Below, piece by piece: positions 53,590 through 62,296 of a stretch of DNA of 64,000 bases. Each line of letters starts with the position of its first letter. Within the stretch, counting starts at the first letter, position 1. This DNA is from Bradyrhizobium sp. cir1 (GTDB lineage Bacteria; Pseudomonadota; Alphaproteobacteria; Rhizobiales; Xanthobacteraceae). The notes under the pieces were generated by a model, which was given only the letters and a program-made list of their open reading frames with translations, was not told the origin of the DNA and ran no database searches. The DNA lies in assembly GCF_014198245.1 (NCBI RefSeq), contig NZ_JACIHE010000031.1, positions 1 through 64,000 on the forward strand, in the 5' to 3' direction. Position numbers and translations under genes: made by a program.

Positions 53590-54603
53590 ATGGCTGAGCG
53601 CGACTACGAGATCTTCGAGGCCGGCGACGTCGCGCTCCAGTCGGGCGCCGTCTTCTCAGGGCTCAAGCTCGCCTACAAGACCTACGGCACGCTGAGCCCG
53701 GCCAGGGACAACGTCATCCTCTATCCGACCTCGTTCAGCGCGCAGCATGTCGACAGCGAATGGCTGATCGGGTCCGATGGCGTGCTCGACTCCTCGCGCT
53801 ATTTCATCATCATCCCGAACCTGTTCGGCAACGGCCTGTCGTCCTCGCCGTCGAACTCCGCCGCGCCGTTTCCGATAGTCACCTATCACGACGCGATCGC
53901 CGTCCAGCATCGCCTTCTCGCCGAGCGCTTCGGTATCACAAAGCTCGCGCTGGTCTATGGCTGGTCGATGGGCGGCATGCAGGCCTATCACTGGGCGGCG
54001 CTGCACCCTGAAATGGTCGAGCGCGCCGCCGTCGTCTGCGGCAGCGCGCGTTGCGCGCCCTACAATCATGTCTTCCTGGAAAGCGTCAAGGCGGCGCTGA
54101 CTGCCGATCCCGCTTTCCGGGACGGCCGCTTTGTCGAAAAGCCTGTCGCCGGCTATCGCGCCATGGGGCGCGTCTATGCCGGCTGGGCGATGTCGCACGG
54201 CTTCTATCGCGACGAGCTCTGGCGCGAGGCCGGCTTCACCTCGCTGGAAGATTATCTCGTCCGTGGATGGGACGCGACCTTCGCGCGGCGCGATGCCAAC
54301 GATCTGCTGGCGCAGATCGGCATCTGGCAGCGCGGCGACATCAGTCGCTGCGCCGCTTTCAGCGGCGATCTCGATCGCGCGCTTGCCGCGATCACGGCGC
54401 AGATGCTGCTGATTCCGGGTGCGACCGATCGCTATTTCGATGTCCGCGACAATGAGGACGAGCTCGGCAAGCTGGTCAATGCAAAGTCAGCCGTGCTGCA
54501 TCCGATCCCGTCGCTGCACGGCCATCGCGCCGGCAATCCCGTCAACAACCCGCGCGACCAGGCCTTCATCAAGGCCGAGATCGCAGCGCTCCTCGCCAAG
54601 TAG
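53590..54603 (+). CDS. MetX-like alpha/beta hydrolase
   Basis: The 337-residue product is of the homoserine O-acetyltransferase-like (MetX) fold. The lines FSGLKLAYKTYGTLSPARDNVILYP and LVYGWSMGGMQAYHWAALHPEMVERA show the family nucleophile elbow GWSMGG, with Ser about 132. The terminal PSLHGHRAGNP provides the catalytic-region His. The AHL-like Arg and substrate residues of true homoserine transferases cannot be confirmed. A GAGGGGCGG site precedes the ATG. Next is the desaturase gene, 15 bases downstream, so an operon is likely. Confidence 0.87.
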   Translation: MAERDYEIFEAGDVALQSGAVFSGLKLAYKTYGTLSPARDNVILYPTSFSAQHVDSEWLIGSDGVLDSSRYFIIIPNLFGNGLSSSPSNSAAPFPIVTYHDAIAVQHRLLAERFGITKLALVYGWSMGGMQAYHWAALHPEMVERAAVVCGSARCAPYNHVFLESVKAALTADPAFRDGRFVEKPVAGYRAMGRVYAGWAMSHGFYRDELWREAGFTSLEDYLVRGWDATFARRDANDLLAQIGIWQRGDISRCAAFSGDLDRALAAITAQMLLIPGATDRYFDVRDNEDELGKLVNAKSAVLHPIPSLHGHRAGNPVNNPRDQAFIKAEIAALLAK

Positions 54604-54618
54604 CACAGGCATTCGATC

Positions 54619-55566
54619 ATGACCGACGCGACCATTTCAGAGCCCGGCCATCGCCTGAAGCCGCTGAGCCCGGCGATGCTGCGCGAATTGTCGGTGCGCT
54701 CCAATCTCAGGGGCGCTGCGCAGAGCCTCGGTCATTACGGAATGATCGCGCTGGTCGGCACTCTGATCTGGATGGCGACCTCGTGCTACGGGGTGCTCTG
54801 GGCGCTGCCGCTGATGGCGGTGCAGGGCTATGTCGTCGCCTTCCTGTTCATGGCGGTGCATGAGACCGCGCACAAGACCGCGTTCAGAAGCCGCGGCCTC
54901 AATCTCGCGGTCGGCTATCTCTCGGCCTTCATCATCGGATTGCCGTACGAATATTACTGCCTGTTCCACTGGGACCATCACCGCTACACCCAGGATCCGG
55001 AGAAGGATCCCGAACTGATCGTCGGCAGGAAGCCGGCCTCCGACACCCAGCTCGCGATCGCCTATAGCGGCCTGCTCCAGGTCGCCGGCCGTCTGCGGCT
55101 GATGCTCGGCCATGCCGTCACCGGCAAGGTCGTCGTACCCTGGATTCCCGAGAACAAGCGCGCCACCATCGTGGCCGAGGCGCGTGCCTATGTCGCACTC
55201 TATGCCCTGCTGATTGCGCTCTCGCTGTGGTTCTCCTCAGCGCTGCTGCTCTGGGTCTGGATCGTGCCGCTCGTGATCGGGCAGTTCTTCCTGCGGCCCT
55301 ATCTCTATGCCGAGCACACCGGCTGCGACCGCACCCGCAGCGCCTTCCAGAACACCCGCACCACCTATACCGGTACCATCGTCAAATGGTTCGCTTGGAA
55401 CATGCCCTACCATGTCGAGCATCACGCCTATCCCTCGATTCCCTTTCACGCCCTGCCGAAGCTGAACGAGATCGTCGACGGCGAGATCGTTTATCGCGGG
55501 CGCGGCTACATTCAAACGACGCGCGAGACCTGGGCCTGGTTTCGCCGGCAGCGGCAGGGTAGCTAG
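54619..55566 (+). CDS. Membrane fatty-acid desaturase
   Basis: The 315-residue integral membrane diiron enzyme has the three histidine boxes HETAH (81-85), HWDHH (117-121) and HVEHH (265-269). Transmembrane segments lie between them. The family introduces a double bond into acyl chains or hydroxylates lipid-like substrates. The order of boxes fits an acyl-lipid or alkane-type enzyme of the FA desaturase family. A hairpin terminator follows at 55577-55605. With the MetX-like gene it forms a likely two-gene unit. Confidence 0.9.
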   Translation: MTDATISEPGHRLKPLSPAMLRELSVRSNLRGAAQSLGHYGMIALVGTLIWMATSCYGVLWALPLMAVQGYVVAFLFMAVHETAHKTAFRSRGLNLAVGYLSAFIIGLPYEYYCLFHWDHHRYTQDPEKDPELIVGRKPASDTQLAIAYSGLLQVAGRLRLMLGHAVTGKVVVPWIPENKRATIVAEARAYVALYALLIALSLWFSSALLLWVWIVPLVIGQFFLRPYLYAEHTGCDRTRSAFQNTRTTYTGTIVKWFAWNMPYHVEHHAYPSIPFHALPKLNEIVDGEIVYRGRGYIQTTRETWAWFRRQRQGS

Positions 55567-55576
55567 CCAAACGCAA

Positions 55577-55605
55577 AACTCCGGCCGCGATGCGACCGGA
55601 GCTTT
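55577..55605. terminator. Bidirectional hairpin terminator
   Basis: CTCCGG and CCGGAG form a stem that is flanked by AAAA at the left and TTT at the right, so it can end transcription from both convergent genes (desaturase, small secreted protein). Confidence 0.75.
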
Positions 55606-55622
55606 GTCGTGAGGGCGAGATA

Positions 55623-55865
55623 TCAGTAGATCCCGTAGGCGCAGACATTCACGACGCGGACGCGCAGGCCGTGACGGGTCTGGACGACGCGCTCCTGGTA
55701 GCAGTTGCTGACGCCGGTGTTGACGTAGATGCCGCCATAACCCCAGCCCGGGCCCCAGCCATGACCCCAGTGATGGAAGCCGTGAGCCGAAGCGGCGGTG
55801 GGCGCGAGAGCGGCAGCGCCGAGCGAGCCGGCGGCGATCAGACCAAGAGCAAGCTTACGAAACAT
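55623..55865 (-). CDS. Small secreted Gly/His/Trp-rich protein
   Basis: The 80-residue product has a signal peptide (LALGLIAAGSLGAAALAPTAASA) and a mature part of about 55 residues rich in Gly, His and Trp (HGFHHWGHGWGPGWGYGG). It ends with two cysteines (NCYQ and VVNVCAYG). It is likely periplasmic and may bind metal through the histidines; that is inference. The ATG at 55865 has GGAG seven bases upstream. It is convergent with the desaturase gene. Confidence 0.8.
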   Translation of the reverse strand: MFRKLALGLIAAGSLGAAALAPTAASAHGFHHWGHGWGPGWGYGGIYVNTGVSNCYQERVVQTRHGLRVRVVNVCAYGIY

Positions 55866-56002
55866 CTTCATTCTCCAGTGTGGCGCGAGGCCGTTGTTGT
55901 GTCCCTGCATCTCCGTCGGCTCGAAGCGAGAATGCGTTCACGGCGTGGCCCGAGAATCGTGTTTCAGGATTGTTTCGTCGGCGGCGGCGAGGTGCGCCGC
56001 GG

Positions 56003-56983
56003 TCAGGCTTTTCGCGCCGCGTCATAGCGCGCGGCCATGGCACGGGTCATCTCGGCCATTTTCTCGCGGAGATCGGCCGGCTCCAGCACTTCGGCCTCGG
56101 GACCGAGCCGCAGCAATTCGGCTGCGGCGTGCCACGACGTCTTGCCGGTCGGCACCCGCGCGATGCGCCAGCCGTCCGCGTCGGCGAGGTCTTCGATCTC
56201 GGTCCGCGCCTTGACGTAAGGCTGGCTCAACGCATCCAGCAGCTTGACGCCGAACGGCGACAGCCGGACGACCGCGACATTGGGATGCATCTCCGCTTCG
56301 AGGCGAAGTGTCGCAGCCTGCCAATAGGCGGCGAGATCGAAATCGGCAGGACGATCGAAGCCGTCGTCGAGCGCGGTGCAGTCGAGCACGCGCGCGACGC
56401 GATAGGTCCGCACGCTGCCGTCGACTTGCCCGGCGAGATACCAGCTGCCGCCCTTCAGCACGAGGCCGAGCGGGGCGACGCGGCGCTGCTTCTCCGCGCG
56501 CCAGCTCCGGTAGCGGATCTTGATCAGCATTCCGCGCAGCACCGCACCGGCGATGATGCGCAGATGCTCTGGCTCTTCCGCCTCGCCGAACCAGCCCGGT
56601 GCGTCCAGGTGAAAACGTTCCTGCATCCGCCCGGCATCCTCGCGCAAATTGGCGGGAAGCGCGGCCATCAGCTTGTTCTGCGCGGCGATCATTGCTGCAT
56701 CCAACCCGAGCGCTGCCGCCGGTCCCGGCAGTCCCGCCAGGAACAGAGCTTCCGCCTCGTTCTGCGACAGGCCGTTCAGCCGGACGCGATAGCCGTCGAG
56801 CAGGCGATAGCCGCCCTCCGCACCGCGGTCGGCATAAACAGGAACGCCGGAGGCCGCGAGCGCGTCGATGTCGCGATAGATCGTGCGTACCGACACCTCG
56901 CAGGCTTCCGCGAGCTCGGGCGCGGTGACCTGTCCCCTGGCCTGGAGGGTGGTGAGGATCGACAGCATCCGGCTCGCGCGCAT
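56003..56983 (-). CDS. YafY-type WYL-domain transcriptional regulator
   Basis: The 326-residue product has an N-terminal winged helix (about 3-58: RMLSILTTLQARGQVTAPELAEACEVSVRTIYRDIDAL). A WYL-like domain follows in the middle (GVVLRGMLIKIRYRSWRAEKQRRVAPLGLVLKGGSWYLAG and later). Such regulators sense nucleotides or other ligands. The gene is divergent from the GST gene, with a perfect 12-bp-arm palindrome at 56995-57023 between them, the natural operator for both. The likely effector is unknown. Confidence 0.9.
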   Translation of the reverse strand: MRASRMLSILTTLQARGQVTAPELAEACEVSVRTIYRDIDALAASGVPVYADRGAEGGYRLLDGYRVRLNGLSQNEAEALFLAGLPGPAAALGLDAAMIAAQNKLMAALPANLREDAGRMQERFHLDAPGWFGEAEEPEHLRIIAGAVLRGMLIKIRYRSWRAEKQRRVAPLGLVLKGGSWYLAGQVDGSVRTYRVARVLDCTALDDGFDRPADFDLAAYWQAATLRLEAEMHPNVAVVRLSPFGVKLLDALSQPYVKARTEIEDLADADGWRIARVPTGKTSWHAAAELLRLGPEAEVLEPADLREKMAEMTRAMAARYDAARKA

Positions 56984-56994
56984 GATCCCTTAAA

Positions 56995-57023
56995 CCATAC
57001 CTGACACAGGATGTCAGGTATGG
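56995..57023. promoter_or_regulatory. Perfect palindrome, predicted WYL-regulator operator
   Basis: CCATACCTGACA and TGTCAGGTATGG are perfect 12-bp inverted arms around a five-base CAGGA centre. It lies in the 86-base gap between the divergent YafY-type regulator and GST genes. It may bind the regulator and control both transcripts. Confidence 0.82.
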
Positions 57024-57069
57024 GCCGCTACAAGATGCACCTCGCCAGACGGCACCGAGGAGACCCGCC

Positions 57070-57714
57070 ATGACCGATTCCCACCGCATCACGCTGTATT
57101 ATTCGCCCCAGACGCGCGCCACGGGCACGCGGGTGCTGCTGGAAGAACTGGGGGCGCCCTACGATCTCCATGTCCTCAACATGAAGGCCGGCGAGCAGCG
57201 CGAGCCCGCCTATCTCGCCGTCAATCCGCTCGGCAAGGTGCCGGCGGTCCGCCACGGCGAGGCGCTGGTGACCGAGCAGGTCGCCATCACCATCTATCTC
57301 GCCGACCTCTTTCCGCAGGCCGGGCTGACGCCCGCGCTGAACGATCCGCTGCGCGGCCCCTATCTGCGCTGGATCGCTTATTACGGCGCCTCGTTCGAGC
57401 CGGCTCTGATCGACAAGTTCATGCAGCGCGCGCCGGCCCCGATCACGCAATCGCCCTATGCCGATTACGACACCATGTTAGGGGCGCTGGAGGCGCAATT
57501 GTCGAAGGGGCCGTATCTGCTCGGCGAGCGCATGACGGCTGCGGACGTATTGTGGGGCGTCGCCTTCAGCTGGACCATCATGTTCGGTATCGTGCCGAAG
57601 AAGGACGTGTTCGTCCGCTATGCCGAACGCATGACGGCGCGGCCGGCGTTCCAGCGGATCAATGCGGCTGATGAGGAGATGGCCGCGCAGCATGCCAAGG
57701 CGGCTGGGGCCTGA
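57070..57714 (+). CDS. Glutathione S-transferase family protein
   Basis: The 214-residue protein has the thioredoxin-like N-terminal domain LYYSPQTRATGTRVLLEELG (Ser in SPQ as possible catalytic residue), NPLGKVPAVRHGEALVTEQ (cis-Pro and GSH-binding), and an all-helical C-terminal domain. Its substrate is unknown. Its start at ATG 57070 has GAGGAGA upstream. The palindrome at 56995-57023 suggests control by the divergent YafY-type regulator, so it may respond to the ligand of that regulator. Confidence 0.9.
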   Translation: MTDSHRITLYYSPQTRATGTRVLLEELGAPYDLHVLNMKAGEQREPAYLAVNPLGKVPAVRHGEALVTEQVAITIYLADLFPQAGLTPALNDPLRGPYLRWIAYYGASFEPALIDKFMQRAPAPITQSPYADYDTMLGALEAQLSKGPYLLGERMTAADVLWGVAFSWTIMFGIVPKKDVFVRYAERMTARPAFQRINAADEEMAAQHAKAAGA

Positions 57715-57735
57715 GCGAGCGCCTCAATCTCCGCG

Positions 57736-57890
57736 GTCGTCCCGGGCAAGCGTAAGCGCAGACCCGGGACCCATAACCAGAGAATTTGGTTTGGCGAAGA
57801 CCCGGAGTTATCGGCCTCGCGCCGCAACTTCTCCCTGTGGTTATGGGTCCCGGATCGGCGCGCGCTTAGGGCGCGCTTGTCCGGGACGAC
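57736..57890. repeat. Dispersed palindromic repeat, family F
   Basis: GTCGTCCCGGGCAAGCG to CGCTTGTCCGGGACGAC, with inner CCCATAACCAGAGA and CCCTGTGGTTATGGG. It is like the copy at 26565-26718 and lies between convergent genes. Confidence 0.87.
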
Positions 57891-57903
57891 AGCGAGAGAA
57901 ATT

Positions 57904-58689
57904 TCAAAACCTCGGTGCCCGCTTCTCCGCGAACGCCTTGATGCCTTCCTTGATCTCGTCGCCGCGCATGCTGTCGCGGTGGCGCTGGTCGGCGGCTTGT
58001 TCGTCGAGCTCGCCGCGGGCGAATTCGTTGATCGCGCGCTTCATGCCGCGCATTGCCTGCGGCGCGTTGCCGGCGAGGATATTGGCGAGCTTGTCGACCT
58101 CCTCGTCGAGCGTCTCCTCGAGCACCATGGCGGTGAGATAACCGATGCGCAGCATCTCCGGGGCGCTGATCTTCTGCGCAGTCAGGAACAGCTTCTTCGC
58201 ATTGTCGACGCCGAGCCGCGTCACGTAGCGCTTGATGCCGCTCGGGTAATAGTGCAGTCCGAGCCGCGCTGCCGGCATGAACATCTCGGCGGTGTCGACG
58301 CCGATGCGGAAATCGCAGGCGAGCGCGAGGTCGGTGGAGCCGCCATAGACGCCGCCGTTGAGCCGGCAGATCGTCGGTACGCCCAGATCCTCCAGCCGGT
58401 TGACGACCACTTCGAACGCCGAGCCCGCGCTCTGCTGCTCGTTCGCACTCACCGCGCGCTCGGCGACCGAGTTGAGGTCATAGCCTGCGGAGAAGGCGCG
58501 GCCGGTGCCGGTCAGCACCAGCACGCGGATGTCACGATCGGCCTCGATCCGGTCGAACAGTTTGACCAGCTCGCCGAGGTCCTCGGCCTGGAGCCGGTTG
58601 AGATGCTTGGGCCGATTGAGGCGGATGGTGGCGCGCAGGCCGGTGATTTCGAGCACGGGGCTGGATGCCGCGTCGGTGATATCCGACAT
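57904..58689 (-). CDS. Enoyl-CoA hydratase/isomerase family protein
   Basis: The 261-residue crotonase-fold protein has VLVLTGTGRAFSAGYDLNSV (about 55-75), the CoA oxyanion region, and LNGGVYGGSTDLALACDFRIG (about 113-133). Compared with the gene at 10093, the usual catalytic acidic residues are not confirmed. AAGGAG lies just before the ATG. It starts 12 bases after the stop of the channel gene, so co-transcription with it is likely. Confidence 0.88.
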   Translation of the reverse strand: MSDITDAASSPVLEITGLRATIRLNRPKHLNRLQAEDLGELVKLFDRIEADRDIRVLVLTGTGRAFSAGYDLNSVAERAVSANEQQSAGSAFEVVVNRLEDLGVPTICRLNGGVYGGSTDLALACDFRIGVDTAEMFMPAARLGLHYYPSGIKRYVTRLGVDNAKKLFLTAQKISAPEMLRIGYLTAMVLEETLDEEVDKLANILAGNAPQAMRGMKRAINEFARGELDEQAADQRHRDSMRGDEIKEGIKAFAEKRAPRF

Positions 58690-58701
58690 TCTTGTCTCCT
58701 T

Positions 58702-59808
58702 TTATTTGTTTTCGAGCGCGCGGCGTTTTGCCTCGGCATCGATGGTCTCGGCGAGATCGGGATGCCGCGCCATCAGCACGCGGAAGTCGACGAGGTCGAG
58801 CACCAGAAGCCGCGACACCTTCGTGGTCGAGACGTTGGCGCCGCGCAAATTGTTGCCGAGCAGCGCCATCTCGCCGAAGAAGGCGCCCTCGCCGAGCTGC
58901 ACCTTCTTGCCGGGCAGGTCGACCTCGACCTCGCCGGCGGCGATGAAATACATGCAGTCGCCCTGCGCGCCCTTGCGGATGATCAGGGTGCGCGCCGGCA
59001 GCTCCATGGTCCGCAGCATGTGGGTGACGTCGGCGATGGCGGCAGGTCCGAGCGCTGCGAAGAACGGCACCTTGCTGACGGATTCCCAGGTCTTGAGGAA
59101 ATTGTCGCGCCGCGTCTCCGCGGCAAAGCCGGTCGCCAAAATACCGGTCCAGAGGCCGAACACGCCGAGGCCGGAGATCATCACCAGCGCTGCCACGATG
59201 CGACCCAGCGGGGTGACCGGCACGACATCGCCGTAGCCCGTCGTGGTGAGGGTTACGACGGCCCACCATAGCGCGTTCGGGACGCTGCCGAACGTCTGCG
59301 GCTGCACGTCCCGCTCCAGGAAATATTCGGCGACGGAGGCGAGGAAGACCACCGTCAGGAAGATCACGAGCACGCTGACCAGCGGCCCCGATTCCAGCAC
59401 CAGCACGCGACGGAGCTGGCGCAGACCGGGAATGCCCGGCACGACCTTCAGCACCCAGAGCACGCTGAGCAGCCAGGCGGTTTTCGGCTCGACGCCGAGA
59501 ATCAGCGCAACAGGCACAGCCAGCGCCCCGATCGCGTCGACGATGCCGGCGGAGGAGGACATGTAGAGCGCAAGGCGCCCCGTTCGCGCCATGTGGCGCA
59601 GCCGGACCAGCCATTCGAACACGAAGTAGGCGAGACAGGCCCAGAGCAGGCCGCTCACCCAGCCGCTCGCCTCATTGGCTCGGTTGTCCGTCAGCAGCAC
59701 CATGCTGAGTACGCCGACGCCGACGGCCACATAGGCCGCCTTGGTCATGTTGCGGCCGGCTGTGGCGGCCACGAACTGGGCCAGAGCGGTGATCAGCGGC
59801 TTGGACAT
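58702..59808 (-). CDS. MloK1-like cyclic-nucleotide-gated K+ channel
   Basis: The 368-residue protein has six predicted membrane segments (about 26-225), with a K+-selective filter TTTGYGDV at 188-195, and a C-terminal cyclic-nucleotide-binding domain (about 245-360). The binding-cassette line FFGEMALLGNNLRGANV keeps the phosphate-binding Arg (R322), but the serine of the usual PRSA motif is Gly. It closely follows Mesorhizobium MloK1 (ERDVQP, FGLWTGILATGF). The extra N-terminal 40 residues are polar. The ATG at 59808 has no strong ribosome binding site. Confidence 0.93.
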   Translation of the reverse strand: MSKPLITALAQFVAATAGRNMTKAAYVAVGVGVLSMVLLTDNRANEASGWVSGLLWACLAYFVFEWLVRLRHMARTGRLALYMSSSAGIVDAIGALAVPVALILGVEPKTAWLLSVLWVLKVVPGIPGLRQLRRVLVLESGPLVSVLVIFLTVVFLASVAEYFLERDVQPQTFGSVPNALWWAVVTLTTTGYGDVVPVTPLGRIVAALVMISGLGVFGLWTGILATGFAAETRRDNFLKTWESVSKVPFFAALGPAAIADVTHMLRTMELPARTLIIRKGAQGDCMYFIAAGEVEVDLPGKKVQLGEGAFFGEMALLGNNLRGANVSTTKVSRLLVLDLVDFRVLMARHPDLAETIDAEAKRRALENK

Positions 59809-59965
59809 GCGGGAAGGCGACTCGGTCCTGGTTCTTGCAGGCCCGAATGGGACCCGCGGCGCGCCAAAGTGCCTGCCCGGGCCGGGGCCGTCAACGACGG
59901 GCGCGGGCTGCAGCGTCGTCGAATCGGCAGACAAAGGCGGGGCGGGGCGGCGGCCGGCCGAGCCG

Positions 59966-60184
59966 TTACCTGAAACGCGGCGGCTCGTCGTAGCCGCGGC
60001 GGCTGCTGAAGAACAGCAGGACCATCAGGCCGATGCCGACGATGACGGAGAATCCGGCCCCCAGGGCGAGGGCCACATAGCCTTCCGTCGGGATCGGCTC
60101 GCCTCCGACCGCCATCGCGGAATAGGCGAAATAACCCGCCGCTGCCAGCATTCCCAGGAGGAAGCTCATCAGGAGTATACGCAT
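59966..60184 (-). CDS. Small two-helix membrane protein
   Basis: The 72-residue protein has two hydrophobic segments (about 4-26 and 36-60) and a short arginine-rich C-terminus (SSRRGYDEPPRFR). The ATG has GGAGAAACG upstream. It has no family I recognise. It is upstream of the channel gene on the same strand, separated by about 160 bases, so joint transcription is possible. Confidence 0.7.
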   Translation of the reverse strand: MRILLMSFLLGMLAAAGYFAYSAMAVGGEPIPTEGYVALALGAGFSVIVGIGLMVLLFFSSRRGYDEPPRFR

Positions 60185-60288
60185 GGCGCGTTTCTCCGAT
60201 TGTATCTGGTAACCAACGGTTGCGGATGGGGACGGTTCCAGCGGGCGGGTCGTTGATCGGGCGGGACAAACGCCCGCCGCGCTTCAGT

Positions 60289-60457
60289 CTCGTGCCCCGG
60301 ACGCAGCGCAGCACCACAAGCGCGTTTACGCGCGTCTTCGACGCGCTATGGTGATGCGCTGCAGAGCCGGGGCCATGCCGCAGCGCGTGGTGCGGTCTCC
60401 TGGGTCCCGGCTGAGCGCTGCAATGCCTTCGGCATTGCGGCTTGTCCGGGACACGAG
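60289..60457. repeat. Dispersed palindromic repeat, family F (degenerate)
   Basis: CTCGTGCCCCGGACGCAGCG at the left is mirrored by CTTGTCCGGGACACGAG at the right, with inner GCGCAGCACCAC/GGTGATGCGC and GCAATGCC/GGCATTGC arms. It fills most of the 300-base gap between the small membrane protein and the TAXI protein; I see no gene in the remainder. Confidence 0.75.
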
Positions 60458-60484
60458 AAGTGGCGGGTTGCCCGGCCCGTGCGA

Positions 60485-61930
60485 TCAAGCGCTCTGCGCG
60501 GTCTTCACCACCACGACATTGGTCTCGTCGTGCGGGGGCGCGGCGGCGTCGCGGGCGGCCTTCTCGGCTTCGCCGGCGTGGCGCTTGAGATAGTCGCGAC
60601 GCATGCCGATCTCGTCGCGGACGAATTCATAGCCGAGCTTGAAGGTGTCGAGCCCGTCGGTACTGATCGTACCGTCTCTGAGCCCGACGACGGCGCCACG
60701 CAAGATGCCTTCCAGCTCGTCCTGGAGACATTCGAGCTGGTCCAGCGAATGGGCGTGCTCGATGCGCTCGCCGATGTCGAGGATGGCGGTGGAGAGCTCG
60801 CTGGCCTTCTCCGGCGCGATCCTCGTGATCTTGGCGTAGATCGCGGCGAAGATCGTGCCGATGACGCTGAGCGCGGCGGCGCCCAGATACATCATGTCGC
60901 TGTACTTATCCATGAACGACTTGGTGTCGTCGTTGATGTAGTCGGCCGCGCCCTGATGCGCCATCACGAAGGCGTCCTTCTCGACGGAAGCCGGCTCAAT
61001 CCTGCTGGCGAAGCCGCTGTCGAGCCCGAGGGCGGACTTGTTCTCGTAGATGGTGCGCGCCAGCTCGCCCGCCGTGGTCACCGACATCCGGGATTGCGTG
61101 ACCAGCAGCCATTCGAGCCCGATCGTCTCGAGATCGTCGTCGGGAATTTCAGGCGAGGCCGACAGCATGCCGGCCGTCAGCGTCTCCTCGGAAATGCCGG
61201 GGAATTTGCGCGCAAGCGCCTTGACCTCGTCGATCGCGTTGAGCGTGAAGCCGCCGCGTTTGGCGACCTGCTCATAGGTCTTGTCCCGCACCGCTTTCGA
61301 GGCGTGGACGATGGCGATCACCGCACCGAAGCCGTTTGCCGGCGCCAACAGCTTGTCGAGCGTTGCGCCCTGCGGCGCCATCTGGACCTTCGCGGCATCA
61401 GCCCCCTCGGGAATGTCGAGAATGCCGCGGACGAAGGCGAGCGAGGGGTCGTTCTCGGCGAGGACGGCGACCTTCTTCTTCTTCAACTCGGCGAGCGACT
61501 TGATCTTCTTGTTGCCGGGGCCGATCAGGAGCACGAGGTCGTGCTCGAGGATCGCGAGCGTGCGCGCCCGCAGCGGCACCTTGGCGTCGGTGCGCAGCAC
61601 GGCGAGGTCGGCCTGCCTGCGGTCGAACTGCGCCAGCGCCTTGGCGTTGTCGCCGTTATTGACGATCTTGATCCGGAAGCGCGAGGCGTTGTTCTTCAAC
61701 ACCGTGGCGAGCTTGGCGGCGAACAGCGCCTCGTCGCTGTTGGGGGCGCCGACGGCAAAGGTCAGCGTCTCCGAATTGTGCAGCATGGCGCGGCCGCCCC
61801 AGACGGTGGCAAGCGACAGCAGCAGGGTCAGCACGACGTAGAGCAACACCTGCTGCTGATTGGTCTTGATCACCTTGGGGCGCCGCGGCGGCGCTTCGGT
61901 CGGTGACGAATGGGGGCCTTCAGTACTCAT
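60485..61930 (-). CDS. Membrane-tethered TAXI solute-binding protein
   Basis: The 481-residue product has a first transmembrane helix at about 28-45 and then a periplasmic TAXI-type TRAP solute-binding domain (about 52-335). A second helix lies at about 347-366. A helical cytoplasmic tail of about 115 residues follows (IAPEKASELSTAILDIGERIEHAHSLDQL). This places the binding domain between two helices, unlike the usual secreted TRAP receptor, and no TRAP permease genes are adjacent. It may act as a sensor or as an anchored binding protein. The ATG at 61930 is preferred to an upstream GTG. Confidence 0.87.
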   Translation of the reverse strand: MSTEGPHSSPTEAPPRRPKVIKTNQQQVLLYVVLTLLLSLATVWGGRAMLHNSETLTFAVGAPNSDEALFAAKLATVLKNNASRFRIKIVNNGDNAKALAQFDRRQADLAVLRTDAKVPLRARTLAILEHDLVLLIGPGNKKIKSLAELKKKKVAVLAENDPSLAFVRGILDIPEGADAAKVQMAPQGATLDKLLAPANGFGAVIAIVHASKAVRDKTYEQVAKRGGFTLNAIDEVKALARKFPGISEETLTAGMLSASPEIPDDDLETIGLEWLLVTQSRMSVTTAGELARTIYENKSALGLDSGFASRIEPASVEKDAFVMAHQGAADYINDDTKSFMDKYSDMMYLGAAALSVIGTIFAAIYAKITRIAPEKASELSTAILDIGERIEHAHSLDQLECLQDELEGILRGAVVGLRDGTISTDGLDTFKLGYEFVRDEIGMRRDYLKRHAGEAEKAARDAAAPPHDETNVVVVKTAQSA

Positions 61931-62296
61931 GGCAGCACTCTTGGCCTTATTCTTCGGTGGCAGGCGGCTCGCTCGTGTGATCACTGCGGACGCCCTGTAA
62001 TTCGTAAACGCCTGAAAAAAGAACGATATTCTCTGCCGTCGATGATAGCGCGAAGGTCGCGGAGTGCAAATTTCGCGCCGAAGGTAACCTTACTCAACGC
62101 GGGCGCGGCCATTGGCCATCCTATCACCAGTTAGCCACAGTTTGCGATTTTCCGGTTCCCCCCGGCTGCATTCCGCCGCGGGAGATGTCATAAATTGCCC
62201 GTCCCGGCGATTTGGCCGGTCCAAGAAGAAGTTGCGCTGAACGCTCCAATCTTTCTTGTCACGTCAATGAGGGCGCCAGCTTTGTCGTTTCCATCG

